This document shows, piece by piece, positions 17,013 to 25,147 of a stretch of 52,145 bases of DNA. The stretch covers positions 67,951 through 120,095 of the forward strand of contig DGSC01000014.1 of NCBI GenBank assembly GCA_002391275.1, in the 5' to 3' direction. Every line of letters begins with the position of its first letter. The first letter of the stretch is position 1. The notes beneath the pieces are model-generated. The model was not told the DNA's origin, ran no database searches, and was given only the letters and a program-made list of their open reading frames with translations. This DNA comes from Prevotellaceae bacterium UBA4372. GTDB taxonomy: Bacteria; Bacteroidota; Bacteroidia; Bacteroidales; Bacteroidaceae. The translations under genes were made by a program, and so were the position numbers.

Positions 17013-18011
17013 ATGAAAGTAGTAATCTTGGACGGTTATCCCGTCGTGCAGGACGACCTCAGCTGGGCGCCGCTGAATGCTTTGGCTGGCATCGATGTTT
17101 GTGCGTATGAGCGCACGCTCCCCGGAGACGTGGTAGCGCGTTGCACAGGGGCAGAGGCTGTGCTCACTAACAAAGTGTCCATCACAGCCGATGTCATGGC
17201 GTCGTTGCCTAAGCTCCGATATATAGGCGTCCTTGCCACTGGCTACAATGTCGTCGACTGTGAAGAGTCCCGCCGCCGGGGCATAGTCGTGACGAATATA
17301 CCGGCCTACAGCACAGCGTCGGTGGCACAGCTGGTGTTTGCTCATCTGTTGAACATCACCAATGCCGTTGCCCACTATGCCGAGGCCAACAGCCAGTTGG
17401 CGACTGGCGATGGACTTGGTCGCGCAGCTAAATTATCGAGGTGGGTAGAATCGAAGGATTTCACGTGGACCGACACTAAGCTTACCGAACTCGCCGGCAA
17501 GACTTTCTGCGTCTATGGTCTTGGCAACATCGGCTCGGCTGTGGCTCTAATAGCCGTAGCCTTCGGGATGAGGGTGTTGGCCGTAACTACTCGCGTACCC
17601 GAAGCCCTTCCGTCGGGCGTGGAGAAAGCTTCGTGGGAACAGGCGCTGGCCGAGGCCGACGTGCTCTCGCTTCATTGTCCGCTTACGCCCTCTACGTGCC
17701 ACATGATTAATGCAGAAACGCTTGCCCGCATGAAGCCTACCGCCATTCTTATCAATACGGGACGTGGGCCGTTGGTCGACGAAACGGCTGTAGCCGATGC
17801 CCTCGGACGCAGGTGCCTCGGGGCCTATGCTGCCGATGTGCTTGCCACAGAACCTCCGTCGGCCAACAATCCTTTGCTGTCAGCTCCGCACTGCTACCTT
17901 ACGCCCCACATAGGATGGGCTACGCGCGAGGCACGTGTCCGGCTTATAGAAACTGCCGTTCTTAACCTCCAGGCGTTCCTTCAGGGGAAGCCCTGCAACG
18001 TGGTCAGCTAA
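17013..18011 (+). CDS. D-2-hydroxyacid dehydrogenase (glycerate dehydrogenase-like)
   Basis: NAD(P)H-dependent reductase of the 2-hydroxyacid family with 332 residues. The Rossmann motif is VYGLGNIGSAVA. The catalytic Arg is in INTGRGPLVDE, the Glu in VLATEPPSANNPLL and the His in YLTPHIGWAT. The N-terminal ILDGYPVVQDDLSW and the AYSTASVAQLVFAHLL segment are characteristic of Bacteroidetes glycerate/hydroxypyruvate reductase-type members. The exact substrate (hydroxypyruvate, glyoxylate or another 2-oxoacid) is not certain. A strong terminator lies about 60 bases downstream. Confidence 0.88.
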   Translation: MKVVILDGYPVVQDDLSWAPLNALAGIDVCAYERTLPGDVVARCTGAEAVLTNKVSITADVMASLPKLRYIGVLATGYNVVDCEESRRRGIVVTNIPAYSTASVAQLVFAHLLNITNAVAHYAEANSQLATGDGLGRAAKLSRWVESKDFTWTDTKLTELAGKTFCVYGLGNIGSAVALIAVAFGMRVLAVTTRVPEALPSGVEKASWEQALAEADVLSLHCPLTPSTCHMINAETLARMKPTAILINTGRGPLVDETAVADALGRRCLGAYAADVLATEPPSANNPLLSAPHCYLTPHIGWATREARVRLIETAVLNLQAFLQGKPCNVVS

Positions 18012-18018
18012 GGAGGGC

Positions 18019-18056
18019 AAAAAAAACACTTGGCCGCATCGGCTGATGCGGCCAAG
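18019..18056 (-). terminator. Minus-strand terminator for the acyl-ACP thioesterase operon
   Basis: CTTGGCCGCATC / GATGCGGCCAAG is a perfect 12-bp stem with a 4-base loop. Eight consecutive A on the plus strand at its left become a U run when transcribed leftward, while its right side has no T run. It therefore terminates minus-strand transcripts, after they have passed the plus-strand terminator at 18068-18111. Confidence 0.85.
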
Positions 18057-18067
18057 AGAAATGGTCG

Positions 18068-18111
18068 ATGCGCCTAACCGAATCAGGTCACACGGTTAGG
18101 CGCATTTTTTT
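18068..18111 (+). terminator. Plus-strand terminator for the dehydrogenase unit
   Basis: ATGCGCCTAACCG / CGGTTAGGCGCAT is a perfect 13-bp stem with a 12-base loop followed by seven T. It sits beyond the minus-strand terminator, so the two convergent transcripts cross. Confidence 0.88.
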
Positions 18112-18118
18112 ATGCTCT

Positions 18119-18916
18119 TTAGTTGTCACCCCATTTGATGAGTGCTGTAACGATAGATTCGCCCTCAGGTTTATCCTCTCTGCCTACGTTCTTGCGAATC
18201 TCCAGCTGCGTGGCAGCAGGTGTGCCGTCGGGCAGGAGGTCGGCCATCGGCTCGCCAATGAAAGTCAGCGTATCGCCTTGATAGGCTTCTGCCTTGTAAG
18301 CTATCTCCAAGCGGTGTATGCTGTGCTGCTCGAATTGTTGGCGAGGGAAGAGGTCGAGAATGTGCTCAATATATTTTATTGAATTGATGTGGCCGTTGAT
18401 GTCCACGTCGCTATAGTAGGTGTTGAGAGTCCGTATCGGTTCAGCAGCCTTCGACAGGCGAACGCGCCCGTGCTTGGCAATGGGACATGGCTTTTCCTCT
18501 TCCGTCAGCACGTAATGCAAGATGTCGCCGTTCTTCAGTGCAAGGAGGTCGGAGGGCTGGCGCGTCTCGGTGTCTATCATTGCCCAGATGGAACGTGCAT
18601 AGCCATAGACGCGACCGTTCGAGGCATTGCGAATGAGAAAGTTACGCTCTGTAAACAGCTTCATGACGCTTTCGACCCAAGTCTCTATCTCTACGTCTTC
18701 GTATTGAGCCGGCATCTCGTCAAGCTCGATACACAAGCGCGAGAGCACCCATGTGTAGTGGCGTTCGTTCAGCTGGTCGATGCCCCATCCACGGTTGTGG
18801 GAATGGTGGCCGGCAGCATTGAGAAGGTGATTGCCCAGCACGCCCATAAACAAATGGCCCGTGAAGTCGACATGAAACGGCTCTACGGTAAAGCTATAAG
18901 TCTCAATCTTTTCCAT
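18119..18916 (-). CDS. Acyl-ACP thioesterase
   Basis: A double hot-dog protein of 265 residues. The first half (VEPFHVDFTGHLFMGVLGNHLLNAAGHHS, NERHYTWVLSRLCIELDEMP) and second half (NTYYSDVDINGHINSIKYIEHILDLFP) both match the FatA/FatB-like bacterial family. The NGHINS segment carries the catalytic Asn and His of the C-terminal domain. It releases fatty acids from acyl carrier protein in the cytoplasm and may set membrane lipid composition. It begins 18 bases after the glutathione peroxidase gene and is the last gene of its operon. Confidence 0.85.
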   Translation of the reverse strand: MEKIETYSFTVEPFHVDFTGHLFMGVLGNHLLNAAGHHSHNRGWGIDQLNERHYTWVLSRLCIELDEMPAQYEDVEIETWVESVMKLFTERNFLIRNASNGRVYGYARSIWAMIDTETRQPSDLLALKNGDILHYVLTEEEKPCPIAKHGRVRLSKAAEPIRTLNTYYSDVDINGHINSIKYIEHILDLFPRQQFEQHSIHRLEIAYKAEAYQGDTLTFIGEPMADLLPDGTPAATQLEIRKNVGREDKPEGESIVTALIKWGDN

Positions 18917-18934
18917 GTGCTTTGGCCGGAAGCC

Positions 18935-19606
18935 TTACTTGAGCAGTGCTTCTATCTGTTTTTCAATGTCGGACATGTCGTGCGTAGGTTCGAAGCGGGC
19001 AACGACTTTACCTTCGCGGTCGATAAGGAATTTGGTGAAGTTCCATTTGATGTCGGCTTTCTTGGCAAAATCAGGATCGGCCTTGGCCAGCATGTCGTTC
19101 AACAGGGGCGTGAGCTGATGACCTTCGTCGAAGCCTTCGAATCCCTTTTGTTCCTTGAGCCAGGTGTAAAGCGGCATCTCGTTGGCGCCATTGACGTCGG
19201 CTTTGGTAAACTGGGGAAACTTGGTGCCATAGTTGAGCTGGCAGAACTGTGCAATCTCCTCGTCGCTTCCGGGAGCTTGCTGACCAAACTGGTTGCAGGG
19301 GAAGTCCAGGATTTCGAGCCCACGCTCATGAAGCCGTTCGTACATTGCTTCGAGGGCTTCGTACTGAGGTGTGAAGCCGCAACGGCTGGCCGTGTTGACT
19401 ACAAGCAGCACTTGGCCGCGGAACTTGCTGAGGCTGACCTCTTGTTGGTGTTTGTCGCGCACATTGAAATCGTAGATTGTTTTCATCTTAGTAGTTTCTT
19501 TTGTTGGTGTTTTGTTGTCTGTGAATAGCTTCGTCGTGGCGCGGCTGCATGACATCAGTGCCATGCCAGCTACGACGAAAGCCATTGACGTTAGGATTCT
19601 TTTCAT
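18935..19606 (-). CDS. Glutathione peroxidase-family protein, lipoprotein form
   Basis: The thioredoxin-fold GPx domain has NTASRCGFTPQY with the peroxidatic Cys at residue 76 (codon TGC, not selenocysteine), FPCNQFG with the Gln, and WNFTKFLID with the Trp and Asn of the tetrad. ATG 19606 is chosen because it overlaps the cstA stop (ATGA) and gives a good lipoprotein signal (MKRILTSMAFVVAGMALMSC, lipobox Cys 20). A second in-frame ATG at 19486 (MKTIYDF) would give a cytoplasmic form. It probably reduces hydroperoxides using thioredoxin. Confidence 0.88.
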   Translation of the reverse strand: MKRILTSMAFVVAGMALMSCSRATTKLFTDNKTPTKETTKMKTIYDFNVRDKHQQEVSLSKFRGQVLLVVNTASRCGFTPQYEALEAMYERLHERGLEILDFPCNQFGQQAPGSDEEIAQFCQLNYGTKFPQFTKADVNGANEMPLYTWLKEQKGFEGFDEGHQLTPLLNDMLAKADPDFAKKADIKWNFTKFLIDREGKVVARFEPTHDMSDIEKQIEALLK

Positions 19607-21099
19607 GTGTGTTTTTGTTTGCGTGTGTGCATATATCGCAGGAAACATATAGCCAAGGCAGTCGCTACAACGAGGCCTGTGACCACGGAGATGCCCTCGG
19701 GCAGACGGAAACCTTCAGGGGCGGCGAGGATATAGCTCGTTACGACTACGGTCATGAACACCGCAGGCAGGAAGGCAATCCATGCGTTGCGCCCTTTGCG
19801 CAGCAACCACACGGCTGCTGTCCACAAGAAGCATGTGGCCAACGTCTGGTTTGTCCAGGCAAAGTAGCGCCACAGCACGTCGAAGTCTACAAACACTAAG
19901 GCTGCTGATATGGCAAAGAGCGGCAGGGCCAGTACGAGACGATTGACAATCTTGTGCTGGTTCAGGTGTAAGAAGTCTGCAATGATGAGGCGCGCCGAGC
20001 GGTAGGCCGTGTCGCCGCTGGTGATGGGAGCGGCTACGACGCCTAAAACGGCCAGGATGGCACCGATGCGGCCCATCCATGTCTTGCAGATCATGTCTAC
20101 GATGAGCGACGGATTGGTGCTGCCGCCAGAACTCATCAGTGCAGCCAGGCTGTCGTATGCCGTAGGGGAACCTGCAGTAGAGGCTTCGGAAAGAGGTGCT
20201 GCAGCCGTACTTGCGAACTTGATGGCGGCTGCAGCCCAGATAAGCGCTACAATACCCTCGGTGATCATGGCGCCATAGAACACAAAACGCCCCCTACGCT
20301 CGTTTTCAAGGCAACGAGCCATAAGAGGCGATTGCGTGGCATGGAAACCACTGATGGCACCACAAGCTATTGTGATGCAGAGGAAAGGGAAGATGGGCAA
20401 ACCTTTAGGGTGATGGCTCACGAAGGGGGCATCGGTGAGTTCGGGTAGCCAGCCCTCACGCGTAAGAATACCATAGCCTACGCCGACTGCCATGATGAGA
20501 AGGGCAGCGCCGAAGACAGGGTAGAGCCGGCCGATGAGTGTGTCGATAGGCAACAAAGTGGCCAGGATGCAATATACGAAAACCATGCAAATCCATATCC
20601 ACCGCCAAGCGGTGAGGTCGAAACCCATGGAACCGTTGGTCATCGTAGCAAGCAGGCCGGCGGCTGTAGTCACGAACACAGTACCTACGAGTACGAGCAG
20701 AAGCAGCGACAAGGCTCGCATTGCCTGGCGAGCTGTCTGTCCGAGTTCGTTGCCGACCATTTCCGGTAGCGACGCACCATCCTGACGGAGGGAAATCATG
20801 CCACAAAGATAATCGTGGACGGCACCCATGAAAATGCAGCCGAAAACTATCCAGATGTAAGCCGCAGGGCCGAAGAGAATGCCCATGATAGCACCGAAAA
20901 TAGGACCTGTACCTGCAATATTCAGGAATTGTATCAGGTAAACACGCCATGTAGCCATGGGGATGTAGTCTACACCGTCGGACAAGCGGTAGGACGGGGT
21001 CGTGCGTTCAGGCTCAATGCCAAACACTTTTTCCACAAATACTCCATAAAGGAGGTAGCCAAGAATAAGAGCTACGAGGCAAGTGATGAATGTGATCAT
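19603..21099 (-). CDS. cstA: Carbon starvation protein CstA family transporter
   Basis: A 498-residue membrane protein with about 13 helices. The family signature is clear: LNIAGTGPIFGAIMGILFGPAAYIWIVFGCIFMGAVHDYLCGMISLR and GFHATQSPLMARCLENERRGR. CstA-type carriers take up peptides or pyruvate during carbon limitation; this is the shorter Bacteroidetes version. The stop overlaps the start of the peroxidase gene. The gap of 91 bases to aroC upstream shows no clear promoter. Confidence 0.9.
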   Translation of the reverse strand: MITFITCLVALILGYLLYGVFVEKVFGIEPERTTPSYRLSDGVDYIPMATWRVYLIQFLNIAGTGPIFGAIMGILFGPAAYIWIVFGCIFMGAVHDYLCGMISLRQDGASLPEMVGNELGQTARQAMRALSLLLLVLVGTVFVTTAAGLLATMTNGSMGFDLTAWRWIWICMVFVYCILATLLPIDTLIGRLYPVFGAALLIMAVGVGYGILTREGWLPELTDAPFVSHHPKGLPIFPFLCITIACGAISGFHATQSPLMARCLENERRGRFVFYGAMITEGIVALIWAAAAIKFASTAAAPLSEASTAGSPTAYDSLAALMSSGGSTNPSLIVDMICKTWMGRIGAILAVLGVVAAPITSGDTAYRSARLIIADFLHLNQHKIVNRLVLALPLFAISAALVFVDFDVLWRYFAWTNQTLATCFLWTAAVWLLRKGRNAWIAFLPAVFMTVVVTSYILAAPEGFRLPEGISVVTGLVVATALAICFLRYMHTRKQKHT

Positions 21100-21190
21100 T
21101 GAATTTTTGTTATTGTTGTTTGCTGAAAGTCATGAAAACGGTCCCCGGCTGCGCGTGGCATGCTCCGACTTCGAGCGCTTGACACGAGCC

Positions 21191-22309
21191 CTATTGCTGC
21201 AACCTCACGGTCTGGTTCAAGAGATAAGCATCAAGAATCGTCATGGCCGCCATCGCTTCAACGATGGGAACGGCTCTCGGCAGTACGCATGGATCGTGGC
21301 GTCCTTTCGGGTTGACCGTCGTCGGTGTGCCATGAATGTCGACCGTAGGCTGGGACTGAAGCAGTGTGGCAACTGGCTTAAAGGCCACGCGGAACGTGAT
21401 GGGCTGGCCGTTGCTGATGCCTCCTTGAATGCCTCCGGAATGGTTGGTGAGCGTGTGGATGCCGTCGCTGTCGTTTACGAAGATATCGTTTTGTTGGCTT
21501 CCGCGTTGAGCCACGCCGTCGAAGCCCTCGCCATATTCAAAGCCCTTGGCGGCATTGATGGATAACATGGCTGCGCCGAGCTGGGCATGGAGCTTGCCGA
21601 AGACGGGCTCGCCCAAGCCTACGGGACAGCCTGTGACCACGCAGGTCACAACTCCGCCTATGGTGTCGCCATCGCTCTTGACACGCAAGATGAGCTCTTC
21701 CATCTGCTTGGCCACCTGAAGGTCCGGGCAGCGCACGGCATTGCTCTCTGTCAGGTCCAAGTCGAGTTTAGTCCAATCACGCGAACATGCTATTTCGCCT
21801 ACTTGAGCAGTCCAAGCTCTGACCTCGATGCCCACTTGGCGCAACGCTTGCTTGGCTATGGCACCTGCCACCACGCGAGCAATGGTTTCTCGGGCTGAGG
21901 AACGGCCGCCGCCACGATGATCTCGGATGCCATATTTCGTGAAGTAGGTGTAGTCGGCATGAGAGGGACGGAACACATCGCGGAGCGAATCGTAGTCTGA
22001 AGAATGATGGTCGGCATTCCGTACGATAAAACCTATGGGCGTGCCAGTCGTCACCTTTAGCTTGCCGCTCTCTGACTCGGGAATGGATGCTTCCGCATCA
22101 AGTATGCCCGACAAGAGTTCCACGCAGTCGCTCTCGTGGCGGGCGGTTGTTAGACGGCTTTGACCGGGCTTCCGTCGGTCGAGCTCCGCCTGGATAAGGT
22201 CTAAGTCAAGTGTGATGCCGGCCGGACAGCCGTCGATGACACCGCCTATGGCCGCACCATGGCTCTCGCCGAAGGAAGTGAGACGGAAAATGTTGCCAAA
22301 TGAATTCAT
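21191..22309 (-). CDS. aroC: Chorismate synthase
   Basis: Last step of the shikimate pathway: EPSP to chorismate, using reduced FMN. The signatures are GESHGAAIGGVIDGCPAGI at the N-terminus, DHRGGGRSSARETIARVVAGA in the middle and GSQQNDIFVNDSDG plus SNGQPITFRVAFKP near the end. Length 372 is usual. Chorismate feeds the anthranilate synthase encoded by trpEG in the same window. It follows slyD by 37 bases that consist largely of a short direct repeat. Confidence 0.95.
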   Translation of the reverse strand: MNSFGNIFRLTSFGESHGAAIGGVIDGCPAGITLDLDLIQAELDRRKPGQSRLTTARHESDCVELLSGILDAEASIPESESGKLKVTTGTPIGFIVRNADHHSSDYDSLRDVFRPSHADYTYFTKYGIRDHRGGGRSSARETIARVVAGAIAKQALRQVGIEVRAWTAQVGEIACSRDWTKLDLDLTESNAVRCPDLQVAKQMEELILRVKSDGDTIGGVVTCVVTGCPVGLGEPVFGKLHAQLGAAMLSINAAKGFEYGEGFDGVAQRGSQQNDIFVNDSDGIHTLTNHSGGIQGGISNGQPITFRVAFKPVATLLQSQPTVDIHGTPTTVNPKGRHDPCVLPRAVPIVEAMAAMTILDAYLLNQTVRLQQ

Positions 22310-22341
22310 AATTTACAATTCATGATTCATAATTTACAATT
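22304..22341. repeat. Short direct repeat between slyD and aroC
   Basis: ATTCATAATTTACAATT occurs at 22304-22320 and again at 22325-22341, a 21-base period. The first copy runs into the aroC start codon region, so the number of units could alter the aroC leader. It resembles AT-rich ATGAATTATG-type filler seen between trpC and trpF. Confidence 0.7.
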
Positions 22342-22346
22342 TATCA

Positions 22347-22910
22347 TCATGCGCAACCTCCGCAGCCTTCGCCGCTGCAACATCCGTCGTTGCAGTTGCC
22401 GCAACCGCCGCCGCAGCCACATTCTCCACTGAGAATCTTGGCCGTTTGCTCTATCTCTTGGAGCGTAGCCTCACGGTTCTCATGCAAGGTTCCGGTGAAT
22501 TGCAACGCCTTGCCTGCAAGAGGGTTGTTAAGGTCTACCGTTACTTCTGTGTCTGTCACCTTCACGATAGTGCCATAGAAGTGGTTGCCTTCGCCATCCA
22601 TGAGAGGCACTTCGGCGCCAGGGAAAATGTGTTCGTCGTCGAATTTGCCTTGAATCTCAAAAGCCTTACGTGGCACAGGGCGAATCAAGTCCTCGTCGCG
22701 CTCGCCGAAGGCTTCGGCTGCGGAAAGGGTGAAATCGAACTGTTCGCCGGGATTGAGCTCGCAAAGTTTCTGTTCGAAGGCGTCAATCATCAGCCCCATG
22801 TCTGTAACAAAAGACACGGGTTTCATGACTTCTGTCTCATACAGCAACTTGTGAGAGGCTGCGCTATTAGTGTACATTTTGTAGCTTACCTTAAGGAATC
22901 TTTGTGCCAT
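22347..22910 (-). CDS. slyD: SlyD-type FKBP peptidyl-prolyl isomerase
   Basis: A 187-residue FKBP with the split-domain SlyD layout: SHKLLYETEVMKPVSFVTDMGLMIDAFEQKL, then the inserted chaperone flap (AAEAFGERDEDLIRPVPRKAFE), then VDLNNPLAGKALQFTGTL. The C-terminal tail is Cys/Gly-rich (GECGCGGGCGNCNDGCCSGE onward), in place of the His-rich tail of E. coli SlyD, and should bind metal. It folds proline-containing proteins and may deliver nickel or another metal. A -7 box lies 41 bases upstream, so it starts the operon. Confidence 0.92.
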   Translation of the reverse strand: MAQRFLKVSYKMYTNSAASHKLLYETEVMKPVSFVTDMGLMIDAFEQKLCELNPGEQFDFTLSAAEAFGERDEDLIRPVPRKAFEIQGKFDDEHIFPGAEVPLMDGEGNHFYGTIVKVTDTEVTVDLNNPLAGKALQFTGTLHENREATLQEIEQTAKILSGECGCGGGCGNCNDGCCSGEGCGGCA

Positions 22911-22950
22911 GCTGTTTTCTTATATATAATTATATGTGTGATTTCGGCTA

Positions 22951-22958
22951 CAAAAGTA
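22951..22958 (-). promoter_or_regulatory. -7 box of slyD
   Basis: TACTTTTG on the minus strand. Predicted transcription start near 22945, leader about 35 bases. Confidence 0.6.
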
Positions 22959-23106
22959 ACAATAAACCTTTAAAGATGCTTGCTCGTAAAGCGAGTTTTT
23001 TAACCTTTACAGCGTATTTCATTCGCTTTTCCGAGCGAAATGCACAAAAACTTGGCTCTAAATGTGAATTTACGAATTGTTGTGGCCGCAAGTGAAAAAT
23101 ATGTCT

Positions 23107-23114
23107 TACTTTTG
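23107..23114 (+). promoter_or_regulatory. -7 box just upstream of the RluA-type gene
   Basis: TACTTTTG on the plus strand. Predicted transcription start is near 23120, at or within two bases of the only plausible ATG (23119), which would make the mRNA practically leaderless. Confidence 0.5.
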
Positions 23115-23118
23115 TGAA

Positions 23119-24792
23119 ATGCAAAACCAACCGCCTTTTCTGCACCCATTAGATACGCAAGGGACTGAATTGCCCACTGCGTTTACTTATCCTTTTCGCT
23201 ATGCTCCTCATCCTTTATGCGAAGCTGCAGCTGCTATTGTCAAAGAGAAATTGAAGGAACTGCAGTGCAACGAGGCAAAAATGTTTGGAGTGCTTGTCGT
23301 TGAAGGAGGCTTTCTCGCTGCTTATTCAGGGCAGTTGGCTGGCTCGTATGCTCATCCTTGGTTCGTTCCGCCTATTGTGGATTATCTCAATCCGGAAAGT
23401 CATTTCCAAAAAGAGCAAGCCGAAATAGACAAACTGAACGGGCGCATAGCGCAACTTGAATGTCATCCTGAGCTGTCTATGCTGAGAACTCGGTTGAACG
23501 ATCTTTCAGAACAGCGTGATGAGGCTGTTGAGAAAGCTAAAATACAATATGAGAGAGGGAAAAAAGTACGCGATGAACAACGTAGAAGGCTCGCAGGAAG
23601 TGAAGATGAAGCCTTGTTGGTGGAGGCTCGTTTGATAGCGGAGAGCCAACAGCAAAAGGCTGATGTCAAACGAGCAAGACAGCTGAACAACAAAGCAATA
23701 GAAGAAACGAAGGCGCTTATTGCCCTTCGGGAGAATAACATCGGCCAGCTGCGTCAGGAACGCAAGATAAGAAGCGAGGCATTGCAGGAATGGCTCTTCA
23801 ACCAGTTCGTTTTTTTGAATGCCAAAGGAGAGCAGAGAAGTTTGGTCGACATCTTTGATGACTTTGCGGGTAGCTCTCATTCAATGATACCTTCTGGTGC
23901 AGGTGAATGTTGTGCCCCAAAGTTGCTGAACGCAGCTTATGCTCTTGGGCTGAAGCCCATTGCAATGGCCGAATTTTGGTGGGGGAGTAGCCCTCGCGGC
24001 TTGTTCCGAAGGCAAGGAGAATTCTACCCTGCATGTAATCGGAAATGCAGACCCATATTATCGTTCATGCTGCAAGGGCTTAACGTCGCTCCTGACCCTG
24101 CGCGTCATTACGAACAAATAGGCGCGGACGTGGAAGTGTTGTGGGAAGATGCCTGGATGGCTGTCATTGTTAAGCCTACAGGCTGGCTAAGTGTGCCAGG
24201 GAAAACGCTTCAACCTAATGTGAAGGAAGAGGCAATGCAACGCTGGCCCGATGCTTCGGGACCTATCATCTTGCATCGTTTGGATCAGGATACGTCGGGA
24301 TTGATGATTTTGGCTAAAACACAGATGAGCTATAGCTGGCTGCAGAAAATGTTTGAAAAGAGGGAAATACGGAAACGCTATGTTGCATTGCTCGACGGTT
24401 CAAGTCAAAGCATAAAAAAAAGCGGGTTAATCCGCTTGCCTTTGTCGCCCGATTACGACGACTTGCCTCGTCAGAAGGTTGATTACGAACATGGGCTTGA
24501 GGCAGTCACGAAATATGAAGTAATCGAGGTTGGCCGGCACTTGGCGCCACGCAATAACCTGTCGCCTTCCGAAGGCCATGAGTACACGCGCATTTCGTTC
24601 TACCCCTTGACCGGACGTACGCATCAGCTACGGGTCCATGCCGCTTCCCCAGAAGGTCTCGACCTTCCTATCGTCGGTGATCGCCTATACGGAAATCTTG
24701 CCGACCGCCTTTATCTGCATGCTGAAGCACTCGATTTCATTCATCCTGCAACCGGCGAACAGTTACATTTTGAATCGGAGCCTCCTTTCTGA
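23119..24792 (+). CDS. RluA-family pseudouridine synthase with N-terminal coiled-coil extension
   Basis: The last 230 residues are a standard RluA domain: VIVKPTGWLSVPGK, then HRLDQDTSGLMILAKT with catalytic Asp 389, RYVALLDG, and RTHQLRVHAASPEG...PIVGDRLYG. Ahead of it are about 320 extra residues: a segment typical of this Bacteroidetes subgroup (PTAFTYPFRYAPHPLCEAAA, VLVVEGGFLAAYSGQLAGSYAHPWFVPPIVD) and a charged coiled coil (about 100-235). The enzyme should isomerise a uridine in rRNA or tRNA; the target cannot be assigned. ATG 23119 is preferred because two earlier starts fall upstream of or inside the -7 box. It ends 4 bases from the convergent gene. Confidence 0.85.
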   Translation: MQNQPPFLHPLDTQGTELPTAFTYPFRYAPHPLCEAAAAIVKEKLKELQCNEAKMFGVLVVEGGFLAAYSGQLAGSYAHPWFVPPIVDYLNPESHFQKEQAEIDKLNGRIAQLECHPELSMLRTRLNDLSEQRDEAVEKAKIQYERGKKVRDEQRRRLAGSEDEALLVEARLIAESQQQKADVKRARQLNNKAIEETKALIALRENNIGQLRQERKIRSEALQEWLFNQFVFLNAKGEQRSLVDIFDDFAGSSHSMIPSGAGECCAPKLLNAAYALGLKPIAMAEFWWGSSPRGLFRRQGEFYPACNRKCRPILSFMLQGLNVAPDPARHYEQIGADVEVLWEDAWMAVIVKPTGWLSVPGKTLQPNVKEEAMQRWPDASGPIILHRLDQDTSGLMILAKTQMSYSWLQKMFEKREIRKRYVALLDGSSQSIKKSGLIRLPLSPDYDDLPRQKVDYEHGLEAVTKYEVIEVGRHLAPRNNLSPSEGHEYTRISFYPLTGRTHQLRVHAASPEGLDLPIVGDRLYGNLADRLYLHAEALDFIHPATGEQLHFESEPPF

Positions 24793-24796
24793 CCGC

Positions 24797-25141
24797 TTAG
24801 TCTTTTTGTCGTAAATACTTGAGCCAGGCGTAGAAACCACGTTGTCGTAAATAGTTTTTATCCGACTGGTTGGCATACGCTTCCCGCTCAAACGAGATGT
24901 TGAAGTAGGCTTTTAGCGGTTTCCTGTACTGGATCATTCGCACAATCCATTCCATTCCATAGAAAATATAGAAGGGAATATAGAGCATTTCACGCATTTG
25001 CCGGGAATGAATTTGCTCGTGGCGCAAGTCGACATCCGTGAATCGATTTTCTTTTCGGACAAATATTAATCCGAAGAGATTCACGGCTGTGAAGGTGCTG
25101 AACGGTATGAAACGGTTGAATATCAACATGCGTTGACGCAA
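24797..25141 (-). CDS. Small membrane protein with HExxH motif
   Basis: A 114-residue protein: a hydrophobic N-terminus (FIPFSTFTAVNLFGLIFV), then DLRHEQIHSRQM with H41-E42-x-x-H45, a second hydrophobic stretch (LYIPFYIFYGMEWIV), and FEREAYAN with Glu 85/87, which could be the third zinc ligand. The pattern resembles the core of BlaR1/M56-type membrane metallopeptidases without their other helices. Homologues are common as hypothetical proteins in Bacteroidales. It lies 6 bases after dnaX and must share its transcript. Protease activity is inferred only from the motif. Confidence 0.75.
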   Translation of the reverse strand: MRQRMLIFNRFIPFSTFTAVNLFGLIFVRKENRFTDVDLRHEQIHSRQMREMLYIPFYIFYGMEWIVRMIQYRKPLKAYFNISFEREAYANQSDKNYLRQRGFYAWLKYLRQKD

Positions 25142-25147
25142 AACAGG

